Source of the DNA: Paenibacillus faecis | GTDB taxonomy: Bacteria; Bacillota; Bacilli; Paenibacillales; Paenibacillaceae | DNA length: 64,000 bases | Direction: 5' to 3' | Assembly (NCBI RefSeq): GCF_008084145.1 | Contig: NZ_VSDO01000002.1 | Location: 1,178,001 to 1,242,000 of the forward strand | Shown: positions 53,692-63,280 of the stretch, piece after piece | Layout of the letters: each line of letters opens with the position of its first letter | Position numbering within the stretch: position 1 is the first letter of the stretch | Program-made: the position numbers and the translations under genes | The notes under the pieces: model-generated | Told to the model about the DNA's origin: nothing | Database searches by the model: none | Seen by the model: only the letters and a program-made list of their open reading frames with translations

Positions 53692-55011
53692 TTGACAGAC
53701 CCTTTACCGAGTCTATTATCTTTGGGACTCATGCTGTTGCTGGTCCTGCTGAACGGCTTTTTTGTCTCCGCCGAATTTGCCATCGTTAAAATTCGAAGCG
53801 GACGAATCGACACGCTCGTCGAAGAGGGCCGTAAAAGCGCCGTGATCGCCAAGAGCATGTTGAATCATTTGGACGGGTATTTATCCGCATGCCAGCTCGG
53901 AATCACTTTATGCTCTTTGGGGCTGGGTTGGTTGGGAGAACCGGTAGTCGCGCGTATGATGAGCCCGCTGTTTGAGATTGCGGGATTCGGCGAACGATTG
54001 GTGCATATCGTGTCACTATTCGTTTCCTTTTTACTGATCGCCGTGCTTCACATCGTTCTAGGGGAACTGGCTCCCAAAACGATCGCCGTACGCAAAGCCG
54101 AGCAGGTGACGCTTTTGTCGGCACGGCCGATGCGGATTTTTTACAAGATCATGTTCCCTTTTATCTGGCTGTTGAACCGCTTGTCGAGCGGGTTGCTGAG
54201 ATTGTTGGGAATGGCCCCGGTCTCGGAGCAGGATTCCCTTCACACCGAGGAAGAAATCCGCGTGATGATGAAGGAAAGTTCGGAGAGCGGGCTGATCGAC
54301 AGCACGGAGATGTCGCTGGTCGACAACATCTTTGAATTTGCGGATACCACGGCCCGGGAAATCATGATCCCCCGGACGGAAATGATCTGCTTATACACGC
54401 AGAACACACTTGATGAGAACCTGACAATCGCCCTAGAGGGCACTCGGACCCGTTATCCCGTATGCAATATTGATAAAGACCATATTATCGGATTTATTCA
54501 TATTAAAGATTTGATCCGTTCGAATACCCAGGATTACCGGGATCTGCTGCGGCCGATCATGGCGGTCCCCGAATCGATACCGATCAGTGATTTAATGAAG
54601 CGGATGCAGCGCGGGAAGACGCAGATCGCGATCCTGATCGATGAATACGGGGGAACCTCCGGCATGGTGACGCTGGAAGACATCGTGGAAGAAATAGTAG
54701 GGGAAATTCAGGACGAATTCGATGAAGAGCGGCCCGGTATCGAGCAGTTGGATGAAATGACTTATTCCATCGACGGGTTGATGCTGATCGAATCGATCAA
54801 CGACCGATTCGGCTTCGAACTGGATTCCGATGACTACGATACGATCGGCGGCTGGTTGTATTCGCGCATCGACATTCTTCCTCCGCAAGCCGGGCAGACC
54901 GTGGAGCACGAAGGTTATACTTTCATGGTTGAGGAAACCGACAACAAGAGAATTTCGCGCGTCAAGCTGCTCAAAGAACAGCTTCTTCCGATCGAAGAGG
55001 CAGGCGCTTAA
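53692..55011 (+). CDS. CNNM/CorC (hemolysin-like) membrane protein
   Basis: The protein has an N-terminal DUF21 domain with hydrophobic segments (LGLMLLLVLLNGFFVSAEFAI), a CBS pair (IMIPRTEMICLY and AILIDEYGGTSGMVTLEDIVEEI), and a C-terminal CorC_HlyC transporter-associated domain. The family handles Mg or other divalent cations. The start is uncertain: a GTG at 53650 is in frame but sits directly on AAGGAGG, too close; the TTG at 53692 fits the usual family N-terminus but has a weaker site. About 439 residues from this TTG. Confidence 0.85.
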   Translation: MTDPLPSLLSLGLMLLLVLLNGFFVSAEFAIVKIRSGRIDTLVEEGRKSAVIAKSMLNHLDGYLSACQLGITLCSLGLGWLGEPVVARMMSPLFEIAGFGERLVHIVSLFVSFLLIAVLHIVLGELAPKTIAVRKAEQVTLLSARPMRIFYKIMFPFIWLLNRLSSGLLRLLGMAPVSEQDSLHTEEEIRVMMKESSESGLIDSTEMSLVDNIFEFADTTAREIMIPRTEMICLYTQNTLDENLTIALEGTRTRYPVCNIDKDHIIGFIHIKDLIRSNTQDYRDLLRPIMAVPESIPISDLMKRMQRGKTQIAILIDEYGGTSGMVTLEDIVEEIVGEIQDEFDEERPGIEQLDEMTYSIDGLMLIESINDRFGFELDSDDYDTIGGWLYSRIDILPPQAGQTVEHEGYTFMVEETDNKRISRVKLLKEQLLPIEEAGA

Positions 55012-55026
55012 CTTATACATTGCAGT

Positions 55027-55063
55027 GAAGGGCAGATCCCCCCCCCCCCGGGATCTGCCCTTC
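55027..55063. terminator. Terminator with a 12-C loop
   Basis: GAAGGGCAGATCCC and GGGATCTGCCCTTC close a loop made only of C residues; the full C-run is 55038-55049. It separates the CNNM gene from the convergent anti-sigma gene. Confidence 0.75.
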
Positions 55064-55092
55064 CTTTATGTCATGAGACAGGCTATGCCGAC

Positions 55093-55956
55093 TCATTCTA
55101 TGCCGTTTGCAATCCGCAAGATTTCTTCCCGGCTGACCTGGCCATAAGCCATGAAATGAACATTGCCCAGCATCAGGTTAATTTTCGCTTTGCCATGTCC
55201 AGTCGACAAATAAGCGATACTTCCGTTATCCAATTCGACCTCTTCCGTCTTCTCGGCGTACAAATTCGTCATCGTCATGGTTTCGTTTTGCAGCAGCAGA
55301 TCGAAGGAGATCCTTAAAAAATGGCCTTGGTCGGATCGGTAACGAAGGTGGGCGCTTTTTCCGAACGGGTTTGGATCGCCCTGCAGCTCGGCCGGAATAA
55401 TGATCTCGATACTTTGCAGTTGAAAGCGCTCCGGTATGTAAGTCAGATTCGGCAGGGGGAAGTCCAGAGACTCCCGTGCTTCTTCCTCGCTCACTTTGAC
55501 GACTTCGCTTACATTCGAAGCCACGAGATGGATGGACTTGCGTGTAGGCTGAGCCTCTCCCTCGTCAGGCTGCACCGCAGGAATCGACGCCATGACTCCG
55601 GTTGAATCGGTTTGCCGTCCGTTTCCAAAAACGAGCTGCGTCACGCCGTTCCCCCAGTTCTTCAATTCCTGATAAATGGGAGAAATCGCTTGGGTTGCCA
55701 AGGGAGGGCTGAAGATCACTCCGCCGATCAGCATGGAAGCGGCTACGATGCCGGCGAGCTGCATTTGCTTGCGCCGTTTGCGCCGAATTTTGTCCCTGTT
55801 CAGCTTCTCGCGTATATGTTCCCACGATTTGCGGCGGTCGGCATCCGTGTAAAAGGGAAGGGCCTCGACAGCTTGTTGGAAGGCTTGATCAAACTTGGTT
55901 TCAAAATCAACGGGATACCCCCGATTGTTGCCGTTCACCTTCTTGATAGCCGCCAC
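55093..55956 (-). CDS. Putative anti-sigma factor, DUF4367-type
   Basis: The 287-residue protein has a cytoplasmic N-terminal region (about 1-65), one membrane segment (about 67-87, LAGIVAASMLIGGVIFS), and an extracytoplasmic domain (about 150-287) with PERFQLQSIEII and the YRSDQGHFLRISF segment typical of DUF4367. It overlaps the upstream ECF sigma gene by 50 bases, which is the usual arrangement for a cognate anti-sigma. The GTG start at 55956 is a choice; a second GTG at 55938 is possible. Confidence 0.78.
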   Translation of the reverse strand: MAAIKKVNGNNRGYPVDFETKFDQAFQQAVEALPFYTDADRRKSWEHIREKLNRDKIRRKRRKQMQLAGIVAASMLIGGVIFSPPLATQAISPIYQELKNWGNGVTQLVFGNGRQTDSTGVMASIPAVQPDEGEAQPTRKSIHLVASNVSEVVKVSEEEARESLDFPLPNLTYIPERFQLQSIEIIIPAELQGDPNPFGKSAHLRYRSDQGHFLRISFDLLLQNETMTMTNLYAEKTEEVELDNGSIAYLSTGHGKAKINLMLGNVHFMAYGQVSREEILRIANGIE

Positions 55957-56515
55957 CCCACTCTCTATACAGCATTTTCTTAATCCCTTCCCGCGTGCGG
56001 AATAGCCTTTGTCTGACGATATTCTCGCACAGCTTCATGCGTTCTCCGATTTCCTTATAACTCAATCCCTGTTTCCAGCGAAGTTCGATCAACTGGCGGT
56101 ATTCCGGCTTGAGTCCGTTCAAATAAGCAAGGATGGCTTCTTCCATCATTTTGGTTTCCACGGTTTGCTCTACCGAAGGGACCTGCAGATTAATTGGCTC
56201 TATATCCATATAAACACTCTCGACATCCACATGGTTACGGAATTTTTTATTTTTTCGAAAATAATTGATGGTGGTGTTTCGCGCCACCGTTTTTAACCAA
56301 GCCTTCATCCCGCTGACACTTTCGAATTCCGGTTTTTTGGTGACCACTTTGATAAAGGCTTCCTGAATAATATCTTCGGCGGCTTGATGGTCTTTGACAA
56401 GATAGTAGATGGTTCCATAGACAAGATCATAAAAACCGTAGTAAACATCTTCCTGAATCGGATCTGATAAATTCTGAAAATCGGCTCCGAGCAGCCATTC
56501 CAACCGTTCCGGCAT
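55907..56515 (-). CDS. ECF-type RNA polymerase sigma factor
   Basis: The 202-residue protein has region 2 (AAEDIIQEAFIKVV, then MKAWLKTVARNTTINYFRK) and region 4 (LKPEYRQLIELRWKQGLSYKEIGERM). There is no region 3, so it is an extracytoplasmic-function sigma factor. It recruits RNA polymerase to stress or envelope promoters. The anti-sigma gene overlaps its 3' end. The target regulon and autoregulatory promoter could not be read with confidence. Confidence 0.9.
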   Translation of the reverse strand: MPERLEWLLGADFQNLSDPIQEDVYYGFYDLVYGTIYYLVKDHQAAEDIIQEAFIKVVTKKPEFESVSGMKAWLKTVARNTTINYFRKNKKFRNHVDVESVYMDIEPINLQVPSVEQTVETKMMEEAILAYLNGLKPEYRQLIELRWKQGLSYKEIGERMKLCENIVRQRLFRTREGIKKMLYREWGGGYQEGERQQSGVSR

Positions 56516-56624
56516 GGTACTCTCCTCTCTAGCCGTTAGGCACTTTGAATCTAAAAAAAACCAATATCTCGATTTTACTATAACCTACGGGCAAAAGGAA
56601 TGTTTTACCATGGCAAATACAACG

Positions 56625-56657
56625 AAAGGCATTTTTCCGGATCGGAAAAATGCCTTT
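56625..56657. terminator. Hairpin between sigma and DksA-like genes
   Basis: AAAGGCATTTTTCCG / CGGAAAAATGCCTTT with a 3-base loop. It follows the minus-strand DksA-like gene but the T-run is weak on that strand. Confidence 0.65.
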
Positions 56658-56697
56658 GAACTAGGTATATTCGCGTAGGGCTACCGGGTCTTCGGAC

Positions 56698-57276
56698 TCA
56701 ATCCTCGTCCGTTGACAGAGAGTTGTAGTCGGGGGCATTCCGCTTGGCCGCCATCGCCGGTGAATCGGAATTCCCATATTCTTCAAGGGAGCGCCATGCG
56801 CCTGCGTCGTCGAACGCCCCGGCATCGCGCTGACGGTGTTCGCCCGCGCCTTTCGGGGGCGTGGTCATCACGTCTTCTTCAACCGGCCTGTCGTTGGAAA
56901 TGGTCCGCTCCGGCGTATGCTCGACACAAAAGGAAGTGTACGGGAGAATTTCCAGCCGCTCATACGGAATTTCCCGATGGCAAACCTCGCAGGATCCGTA
57001 GGTGAGATCCTCGATTTTATCCAGAGCGCGGTCGATCTCGTCCAAACGGTTTCTTAAATTCTCGTCGATCGCCAAGTCGCGGCTTCTTTCGAAGGTTTCC
57101 GTCCCCACATCGGCAGGGTGGTTATCGTAAGAGGAGAGCTCGCCGGTCGAAACGCGCAGCGATTCATCCGAGACGGACTCCTCATTTCCTTTATCGAAAT
57201 GATGCTCCAAGTCCCGTTTTTCCCGGACCAGCATATCTCTCAACGTCTGCAGTTGTTCTTTCGTGAGATGGTTCAT
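56698..57276 (-). CDS. TraR/DksA-type zinc-finger protein, YteA-like
   Basis: The 192-residue protein begins with a coiled-coil region (QLQTLRDMLVREKRDLEHHF, about 7-80). A zinc-finger segment follows with CEVCHREIPYERLEILPYTSFC, carrying CxxC and a later Cys (the last ligand position is His). The C-terminal 70 residues are polar and Asp/Ser/Ala-rich. The pattern fits the YteA proteins of Firmicutes, whose role is not established. GGAGGGAAAC precedes the ATG. Confidence 0.88.
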   Translation of the reverse strand: MNHLTKEQLQTLRDMLVREKRDLEHHFDKGNEESVSDESLRVSTGELSSYDNHPADVGTETFERSRDLAIDENLRNRLDEIDRALDKIEDLTYGSCEVCHREIPYERLEILPYTSFCVEHTPERTISNDRPVEEDVMTTPPKGAGEHRQRDAGAFDDAGAWRSLEEYGNSDSPAMAAKRNAPDYNSLSTDED

Positions 57277-57413
57277 GATGTTTCCCTCCTTTAAAGTATC
57301 GTCTGGATTTTCCGTCTATCCTTGCTTTACCCTTTTCGATTGGAGGGTGACGCAAGACAGGCAATACCTTACAATGGAGGTTAGGGCCGGCTATAATATT
57401 TGAGGAGAGATAG

Positions 57414-58604
57414 ATGAAAAGATTATTGTGGATGGGATGCTTAGCCTACCTGCTGATAGGGTTGGCTCATGTGGTGGTGGGGTCGATTATGCCCAACCTG
57501 CTCGAACATTACGGAAAAGATTACAGCGCCGGCGGCACGTTGATTTTTGCCCAGTTCGCCGGATTCCTGCTCGGGGTGCTGGTGTCGCCGCTGCTGTTAA
57601 GGAAATTCGGCAAGCGCAAAGGCTTGTTGATCGCTACGACGATGCTGTGCGCAGCCGAGTTGTGCTACGCGTTTCTCCCGCCCTGGGAATGGATGTACGC
57701 GATCGGGGCGGTTGCGGGATTTGGCTTCGGAATGATCGAGGCCGTCATCGGCACCCTGATTTTGGTGGCTGTGACGGAGGGAACGGCGATCGCCATGAGC
57801 CGGCTCGAAGTATTCTTCGGAGGCGGCGCGTTACTGATGCCGTTGATCGCCGGATGGTTGATTCGCGAGGAGGCTTGGCGGTTTTCTTTCTTGCTGATCA
57901 GCTTACTGGCCTTGGTCCTCCTGCTGGTTTGCGGAAAAGGAAACTTTAAGGAGCTCAATGCGGTGCTGGACGCGAGGGAGGAAGGGGCCAAACCCAAAGG
58001 TTCGTTGGTTCGCACGTATCCGGGACAACGGGGATGGCTCTTGGTGATCTTCATTGCGTTTTTCTTTCTGTATGTAGGAACGGAAATGAGCTTTGTGAAT
58101 TTCCTGCCGTCGCTGATGATCGAGAAAGCGGGAACGGACAAGGCCACGGCGGCTTTAAGCGTCACGGTATTCTGGGTCGCGATGACGGCGGGGCGGTTGT
58201 TCGCCGGGGTGATTGCGGAGAAAATATCGTATAGCCGATATGTGATCATGTGCTGCCTCGGCAGTTTCTTGATGATCTCCTTGTTTGCTCTTGTTCATGG
58301 CCTCACCATTTTAATGGTGTTCATTGTGCTTTTGGGACTGTTTATGTCGGGACTCTTTTCCATCGCTCTGGTGTTTGCCAATAAGCTGCTGCCCGGTGCG
58401 GAAGAAATGACCCCCAGTCTGCTGATCGCTTCCGGCGGGGTAGGAGGAGCCTTCCTGCCGCTCTGGATGGGGGAAAGCATGGACTGGGGCGGCGCGGGTG
58501 CGTCTTCCTGGTTGCTTTCCGCATTTCTGGCCGCGCTGGTTCTGTTCAGTATCGCGGCGGTGGTGGTCAAAAGGATGGGGACCGTTAAGGGAAGCGAAGG
58601 CTAA
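57414..58604 (+). CDS. MFS transporter
   Basis: The 396-residue membrane protein has about twelve hydrophobic segments and the A-motif-like LLRKFGKRKGLL after segment 2. The layout resembles FucP/glucose-mannose-type and related MFS exporters; the substrate is unknown. The ATG follows TTGAGGAGAG. The gene stands alone, followed 65 bases later by a tiny membrane-protein gene on the same strand. Confidence 0.88.
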   Translation: MKRLLWMGCLAYLLIGLAHVVVGSIMPNLLEHYGKDYSAGGTLIFAQFAGFLLGVLVSPLLLRKFGKRKGLLIATTMLCAAELCYAFLPPWEWMYAIGAVAGFGFGMIEAVIGTLILVAVTEGTAIAMSRLEVFFGGGALLMPLIAGWLIREEAWRFSFLLISLLALVLLLVCGKGNFKELNAVLDAREEGAKPKGSLVRTYPGQRGWLLVIFIAFFFLYVGTEMSFVNFLPSLMIEKAGTDKATAALSVTVFWVAMTAGRLFAGVIAEKISYSRYVIMCCLGSFLMISLFALVHGLTILMVFIVLLGLFMSGLFSIALVFANKLLPGAEEMTPSLLIASGGVGGAFLPLWMGESMDWGGAGASSWLLSAFLAALVLFSIAAVVVKRMGTVKGSEG

Positions 58605-58669
58605 ACAAACTTGGAATCATTGTTCTAGGATAACGTAAGGGCTATGCCCGTGAAAGGGAGGACGCAACC

Positions 58670-58870
58670 ATGTGGCTGTACGTGTTGATTATTGTGCTGG
58701 TTGCCGCTGCGGCGGCAGGGACGTTAATGATCGGGAACTCCAGGGAAAATCGAACCGGCAATCCCGAATACGATCAACGGACCAAGAAGAATCTGGCGAA
58801 GCTCACACTGATTTATGGCGGCTCCATCCTGGTGATTGCGTTGCTGCTGGCTATTTTACTGGACTTCTAA
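58670..58870 (+). CDS. Small two-segment membrane protein
   Basis: The 66-residue protein consists of an N-terminal membrane segment (residues 2-20), a polar loop with NRTGNPEYDQRTKKN, and a second segment (about 44-64). AAAGGGAGGA precedes the ATG. I do not recognise a family, but the loop pattern is typical of conserved short Paenibacillus membrane proteins. It may be cotranscribed with the MFS gene. Confidence 0.75.
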   Translation: MWLYVLIIVLVAAAAAGTLMIGNSRENRTGNPEYDQRTKKNLAKLTLIYGGSILVIALLLAILLDF

Positions 58871-58902
58871 CTTTATGGACCTGATGAAGACAACCGATGA
58901 AA

Positions 58903-58936
58903 AAGAACCCGCCGGGATTTTCCCCGGCGGGTTCTT
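58903..58936. terminator. Bidirectional terminator, small membrane protein / aminopeptidase
   Basis: AAGAACCCGCCGGG / CCCGGCGGGTTCTT with a short loop between two convergent genes. Confidence 0.85.
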
Positions 58937-58940
58937 GGCA

Positions 58941-60173
58941 TTAAAACGCCCAGTTGCCTTTAGTAAAGATAGGCTCTTCCTTGCCGTCTTCCGTAACGCC
59001 GTAAATATCCATTTCGGCGGAGCCGACCATGAAATCTTCATGGGCGAAGCTGGCGTTCAGGCCGCTTTGCGCAAGTTCCTCCCGCGTCATTGACTTCCCG
59101 CCCTCCAAGTTGAAGGCATAGGCGTTGCCGATGGCCAAATGGTTCGACGCATTCTCATCGAACAGCGTGTTGTAGAAGAGGATGCCGGATTGGGAAATCG
59201 GCGAACCGTGAGGGACGAGCGCCACTTCCCCTAAATAATGGGAACCTTCATCCAATTCAATCAACTGCTTCAGATTTTCTTCGCCGACCTCCGCCGAGAA
59301 ATCCACGATCCGCCCGTTTTCGAAGGTCAGTTTAAACCGGTCGATGATGTTGCCGTTGTAACTGAGCGGCTTCGTGCTGGACACGGTACCGTTGACGCCG
59401 GTTTTAAGCGGTGCGGTGAAGACTTCTTCCGTCGGGAGATTGGCCAGGAACGTATTCCCTTGGGCGTTGATGCTTTCCGCGGCGACCCAAAGATGACCCT
59501 TGGGCAGTTCGATCGTCAAATCGGTGCCGGGGGCTACATAATGAAGCTTCTTGTATCTCTTGGCGTTGAGATAATCCGATTTTTGGGTAAGGCCGTCGAT
59601 ATGTTCGCGCCAAGCGGCAATCGGGTCCGGCCGGTCGAGTCGGACGGTTTTGAAGATCGCTTCCCACAGGGCGGGAACCTGCTCGTTCTCCGGCAAATTT
59701 GGAAACACCTTGGCCGCCCAGGCTCGGGAAGGAACGGCGACGATCGACCAGCTGAATTTATCGGACATTTGCAGTTCGCGATACTTGCTCATCGCTTTGC
59801 CGTAGGTTTTATGATGGTTGGTGATCCGCTGCGGATCCACTCCGTTCAGCAGGTCGGGGTCCGAAGAGATGACATGCAGCACCGCGGCTCCGTTCTCTAC
59901 ATATTCCAGCATCTCCCCGGCGTACCATTTGGGCTCATCCAGAAAAGATTCATCCGCGGCCAATTCGTAACGCAGGCGGGTGACGGTATCGTCGCTCCAG
60001 TTCACTTTGACAAACCGGGCTCCCGCTTCGTAGGCCTGCTTCACGATCAGGCGGACAAGCTCCGCCGAATCCACCGTGGCATTGACGATCAGGTTTTGGC
60101 CAGGCTGAACGTTCGCTCCGATTTTAACGGCGAGTTCGGCGTATTTTTGTAGTTTATTTTGAAAATCAGACAT
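58941..60173 (-). CDS. M29 family aminopeptidase
   Basis: The 410-residue protein matches the AmpS/PepS type: FVKVNWSDD, TIELPKGHLWVAAES, and the metal region LDEGSHYLGEVALVPHGSP, LFDENASNHLAIGNAY and FMVGSAEMDI. These provide the Glu, His, Tyr and Asp ligands of a two-metal site. It cleaves N-terminal residues in the cytoplasm. The ATG follows GGAGGAGCG. The gene is monocistronic between two minus-strand genes' ends. Confidence 0.92.
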   Translation of the reverse strand: MSDFQNKLQKYAELAVKIGANVQPGQNLIVNATVDSAELVRLIVKQAYEAGARFVKVNWSDDTVTRLRYELAADESFLDEPKWYAGEMLEYVENGAAVLHVISSDPDLLNGVDPQRITNHHKTYGKAMSKYRELQMSDKFSWSIVAVPSRAWAAKVFPNLPENEQVPALWEAIFKTVRLDRPDPIAAWREHIDGLTQKSDYLNAKRYKKLHYVAPGTDLTIELPKGHLWVAAESINAQGNTFLANLPTEEVFTAPLKTGVNGTVSSTKPLSYNGNIIDRFKLTFENGRIVDFSAEVGEENLKQLIELDEGSHYLGEVALVPHGSPISQSGILFYNTLFDENASNHLAIGNAYAFNLEGGKSMTREELAQSGLNASFAHEDFMVGSAEMDIYGVTEDGKEEPIFTKGNWAF

Positions 60174-60241
60174 TGGCGCTCCTCCATATTCTAAAAAATG
60201 GTTGTTCCTATATCATACTACGTTTGAGACAGACGTTCCAA

Positions 60242-61600
60242 TTAACCGATGGTTATTTTTCCCTCGGGGTGCTTGTACAGCTCCTTCTCTTTATGCGGAG
60301 CCAAAGCATAGGCCAAAGTGACCGGACCAACCCGGCCGAGGAACATGACGACGCATAGGATGACTTTACTGATGTCCGTAAGCCTAGGCGTCAAATCAAG
60401 GCTTAAGCCCGCCGTGGCAAACGCCGAAGTCGTTTCGAACAGCAGCGGCAGGAACTCGCGATCCTCCAGCGTCGACAGCACCATCGCGACAAAAATGACG
60501 AGAAACAATGCCAGCCAGGTTTGCGTGATCGCGCGCATAATGGACTCTTTAGACAAGCGGCGGCGGAAAAAGACGATGTCATCCCGCCCGCGGATCATGG
60601 TATACATCGCTCCGAGAAGGATGGCGAACACGGTTACCTTGATGCCGCCGCCGGTGGAACCGGGAGCGGCGCCGATAAACATGAGCAGGATGAACAGAAA
60701 CTGCGTGGAGTGATGCAAATCCGCCATACTTAAAGTACTGACACCTCCGGACCTTGCGCTGATGGAGTGGAAGAAGGAGCTCATGATCCGGTCCCCCCAG
60801 TTCAGCGGCTTCAGCGTTGCCGGATTGCCGGCCTCCAGAGCCAGCATGAACACGGCTCCGACAACAATGAGGATTCCCGACATCGTCAGCACTACTTTGG
60901 TATGCAGGGACAGCTTTCTTGTTTTGGGATAATGCAGCAGGTCGGAAATCACAATGAACCCGATGCCGCCCAGAACGATGAGGATCATCACCACCACATT
61001 GACGAACGGATCGCCGGCATACTCGCCCAAGCCGCTGAATTTGCCGTGAATCGATCCGAACAGGTCGAATCCGCCGTTGTTGAAGATGGAGATGCTATGA
61101 AAGATGCCGAAATAAAGGGCCTGGCCCCAAGGCATGTCCTGCGCCCAGCGCAAGGCGAGCAGCAGTGCGCCCGTCCCTTCGATGACCGCGGCGTAGACGA
61201 TGACCCGGCGAATCAAGGTAAGCAGCCCCTCCATGGAGTTATAATTCATGGCTTCCTGGAGCACCAGCCGATCGCGGAGGGAAATCCGCCGGTTAAACGC
61301 GAGCGCGATCAGGGTGCCGATCGCCATGAATCCCAAGCCGCCGATTTGGGTAAGAGATAGAATAACGATCTCCCCAAACAGGGAGAAATGCGTGCCGGTG
61401 TCCACCACAGCCAGCCCGGTTACGCAGGTGGCCGATGTCGCCATAAACAGCGCATCGATCAACCGCATGGGCGTTCCGTCGGCGGAAGCGGGGGCAAGCG
61501 ACAAAAGGAAGGTTCCTAAAATAATGATGGTGCCGAATCCGTAAGCCAGAACTTTTGCCGGCGTCAGCGCTTGAATCGAGTTTTTTTTCTTGTTGGACAA
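60242..61600 (-). CDS. ktrB: KtrB/TrkH-type potassium uptake membrane protein
   Basis: The 452-residue protein has the four M1-P-M2 repeats of the Ktr/Trk family, with selectivity-filter-like segments TSATCVTGLAVVD, SIFNNGGFDLFG, SARSGGVSTL and TSAFATAGLSL. The SxGG glycine is replaced in part by other Gly-containing forms as usual. It imports K with Na. The start is TTG behind GAGGTG. No ktrA gene is adjacent, so the regulatory ring must be encoded elsewhere. Confidence 0.9.
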   Translation of the reverse strand: MSNKKKNSIQALTPAKVLAYGFGTIIILGTFLLSLAPASADGTPMRLIDALFMATSATCVTGLAVVDTGTHFSLFGEIVILSLTQIGGLGFMAIGTLIALAFNRRISLRDRLVLQEAMNYNSMEGLLTLIRRVIVYAAVIEGTGALLLALRWAQDMPWGQALYFGIFHSISIFNNGGFDLFGSIHGKFSGLGEYAGDPFVNVVVMILIVLGGIGFIVISDLLHYPKTRKLSLHTKVVLTMSGILIVVGAVFMLALEAGNPATLKPLNWGDRIMSSFFHSISARSGGVSTLSMADLHHSTQFLFILLMFIGAAPGSTGGGIKVTVFAILLGAMYTMIRGRDDIVFFRRRLSKESIMRAITQTWLALFLVIFVAMVLSTLEDREFLPLLFETTSAFATAGLSLDLTPRLTDISKVILCVVMFLGRVGPVTLAYALAPHKEKELYKHPEGKITIG

Positions 61601-61758
61601 TGCTTGTTCACCTCATACTGGTTCTTGCTATTGACAAAAAAAATGATACGATATTGCAATAGGATAGCTTGTTTTCAGGAGCAATATCCCCATTATAGTG
61701 AAAACGCAAATGAGAAGGAAGCAAAAAAGAATCGATGGACCAAAGGAGACAGAATACG

Positions 61759-62025
61759 ATGAATTTTACGATTGTGGATGCCCAAATGCGCAAGGATGAA
61801 GAGGGAGCGTTGGTGGGCAGCACGGTGTTCGAGGTCGAAGGTCACAAAGCCGCCTACGAGATCACTTTTTACAGCAAAAAGGGAAAGGAATGGGACTACA
61901 GTCTGAATTACGCCAAGGAATCCGGAATAGAAGCCGAGTTTCTAAGCGTCGACGCCAAGCTTGAGGAAGATGACGAATGGTTTGACGAGCTTTTGGAAGC
62001 CGCTCAATCCAAGCTGGCCGAGTAG
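61759..62025 (+). CDS. Conserved small protein of unknown function
   Basis: The 88-residue protein is acidic, soluble and rich in beta-type segments: NFTIVDAQMRKDEEGALVG, VEGHKAAYEITFYS, and an acidic C-terminus EEDDEWFDELLEAAQ. It has no signal peptide or Cys. I do not recognise a family. It starts behind AAAGGAGAC. It lies between divergent ktrB and a membrane permease; 48 bases separate it from the next gene, so they may share a transcript. Confidence 0.75.
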   Translation: MNFTIVDAQMRKDEEGALVGSTVFEVEGHKAAYEITFYSKKGKEWDYSLNYAKESGIEAEFLSVDAKLEEDDEWFDELLEAAQSKLAE

Positions 62026-62082
62026 AGCGCCGAACGAACGGAGCCGTATAAAGCCGGTCCTAACGAGGAGGGAATGCCCTTG

Positions 62083-63162
62083 ATGGAGAAACCTTTTTAC
62101 AGAAGGTGCCTGGGAGCGATCATGCTCTTAACCATCATTTATCTGATTCACAAGGTTCATTTTATATTTAACCCGCTGGTTACTTTGGTGCAGATTCTGA
62201 TCGTGCCTTTGACGATCTCCGGGTTTCTGTATTATTTGCTTCGTCCGGTCGTGCAATATCTGGAGTCGCGGAAGATGAATCGGATGCTGTCGATTCTGTT
62301 CATCTATCTTCTGTTCGCCGGCGTGGTGACGATTTTTCTCATGGTCGTCTGGCCGCCCTTGCAGAAGCAGATCACCGAGTTCATCAACAATGTGCCGAAA
62401 CTGATTGACGGGCTGCAAAGTCAAATGAATGAAATTCGGAAGAATCGTTACTTCTCCATGTTTGACAATCAGGATACCCAACTTATGGACAAAATCACCG
62501 AGTACATCAACCAGGGTATCAAAGAGGCTACCGGTTACATATCGCATGTGTTTACATTCCTGAACGACTTTTTTATCGTGGTCGGCACGGTGCCGATTAT
62601 GCTGTATTACATGCTGAAGGAGGATCACCGGGTCACCCCTTCGCTGGTACGGATGGTTCCCAAGCGATATCGCCGCGACGGGGAAACCGTCATCCACGAT
62701 ATCGACACGATGCTGAAAGGGTTTATCGCCGGGCGTATGATCAGTGCGGTCGTCTTGGCCGTCATGTGCTTCATCGGTTTTTGGCTGATCGGTCTGCCTT
62801 ATCCGCTGCTTCTGGCCATCGTCGGCGCATTGTTTAATTTCATTCCTTATTTCGGGTCACTTCTCGGAGCGATTCCTTGCGTTATCGTCGCTTTTACGAT
62901 TTCGCCTTCCATGGTGTTGTGGACGGTCGTTATCGTAGTGATTGCCCAGCAAGTGGAAGGGAATTTGATCTCGCCTTACATCTATGGAAAAACGATAAAC
63001 ATTCATCCGCTCACGACGATCGTCCTGCTGTTGATTGCCGGAGACTTCGGGGGAATCTTAGGGATGATTTTGGCCATCCCGGTGTATATGATGGTTAAAA
63101 TCATCGTTGTGCGCGTATATCAGATCTTTTTGTCGGACAAAGTCGAAGAACTAAATACCTGA
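62083..63162 (+). CDS. AI-2E family transporter
   Basis: The 359-residue membrane protein has about seven hydrophobic segments and the UPF0118 signatures: YLIHKVHFIFNPLVTL at the N-terminus and GALFNFIPYFGSLLGAIP plus LISPYIYGKTINIHPLTTI near the C-terminus. The family includes quorum-signal and sodium/proton exporters. I take the ATG at 62083; a closer TTG at 62080 and an ATG at 62074 are in frame, the latter being almost inside GAGGAGGG. A spacer of 118 bases without a clear terminator precedes the AbrB-like gene. Confidence 0.88.
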   Translation: MEKPFYRRCLGAIMLLTIIYLIHKVHFIFNPLVTLVQILIVPLTISGFLYYLLRPVVQYLESRKMNRMLSILFIYLLFAGVVTIFLMVVWPPLQKQITEFINNVPKLIDGLQSQMNEIRKNRYFSMFDNQDTQLMDKITEYINQGIKEATGYISHVFTFLNDFFIVVGTVPIMLYYMLKEDHRVTPSLVRMVPKRYRRDGETVIHDIDTMLKGFIAGRMISAVVLAVMCFIGFWLIGLPYPLLLAIVGALFNFIPYFGSLLGAIPCVIVAFTISPSMVLWTVVIVVIAQQVEGNLISPYIYGKTINIHPLTTIVLLLIAGDFGGILGMILAIPVYMMVKIIVVRVYQIFLSDKVEELNT

Positions 63163-63280
63163 TTTAAATGTTTTCCGCCAGCCGAAAAATGGTGATGAAA
63201 ATCATATCGACTGCCCAGCCCCATGGGAGATGATTAACCTAATGAAAGGGGAATCATAAATTCTCGGGGGATGATAAGAC

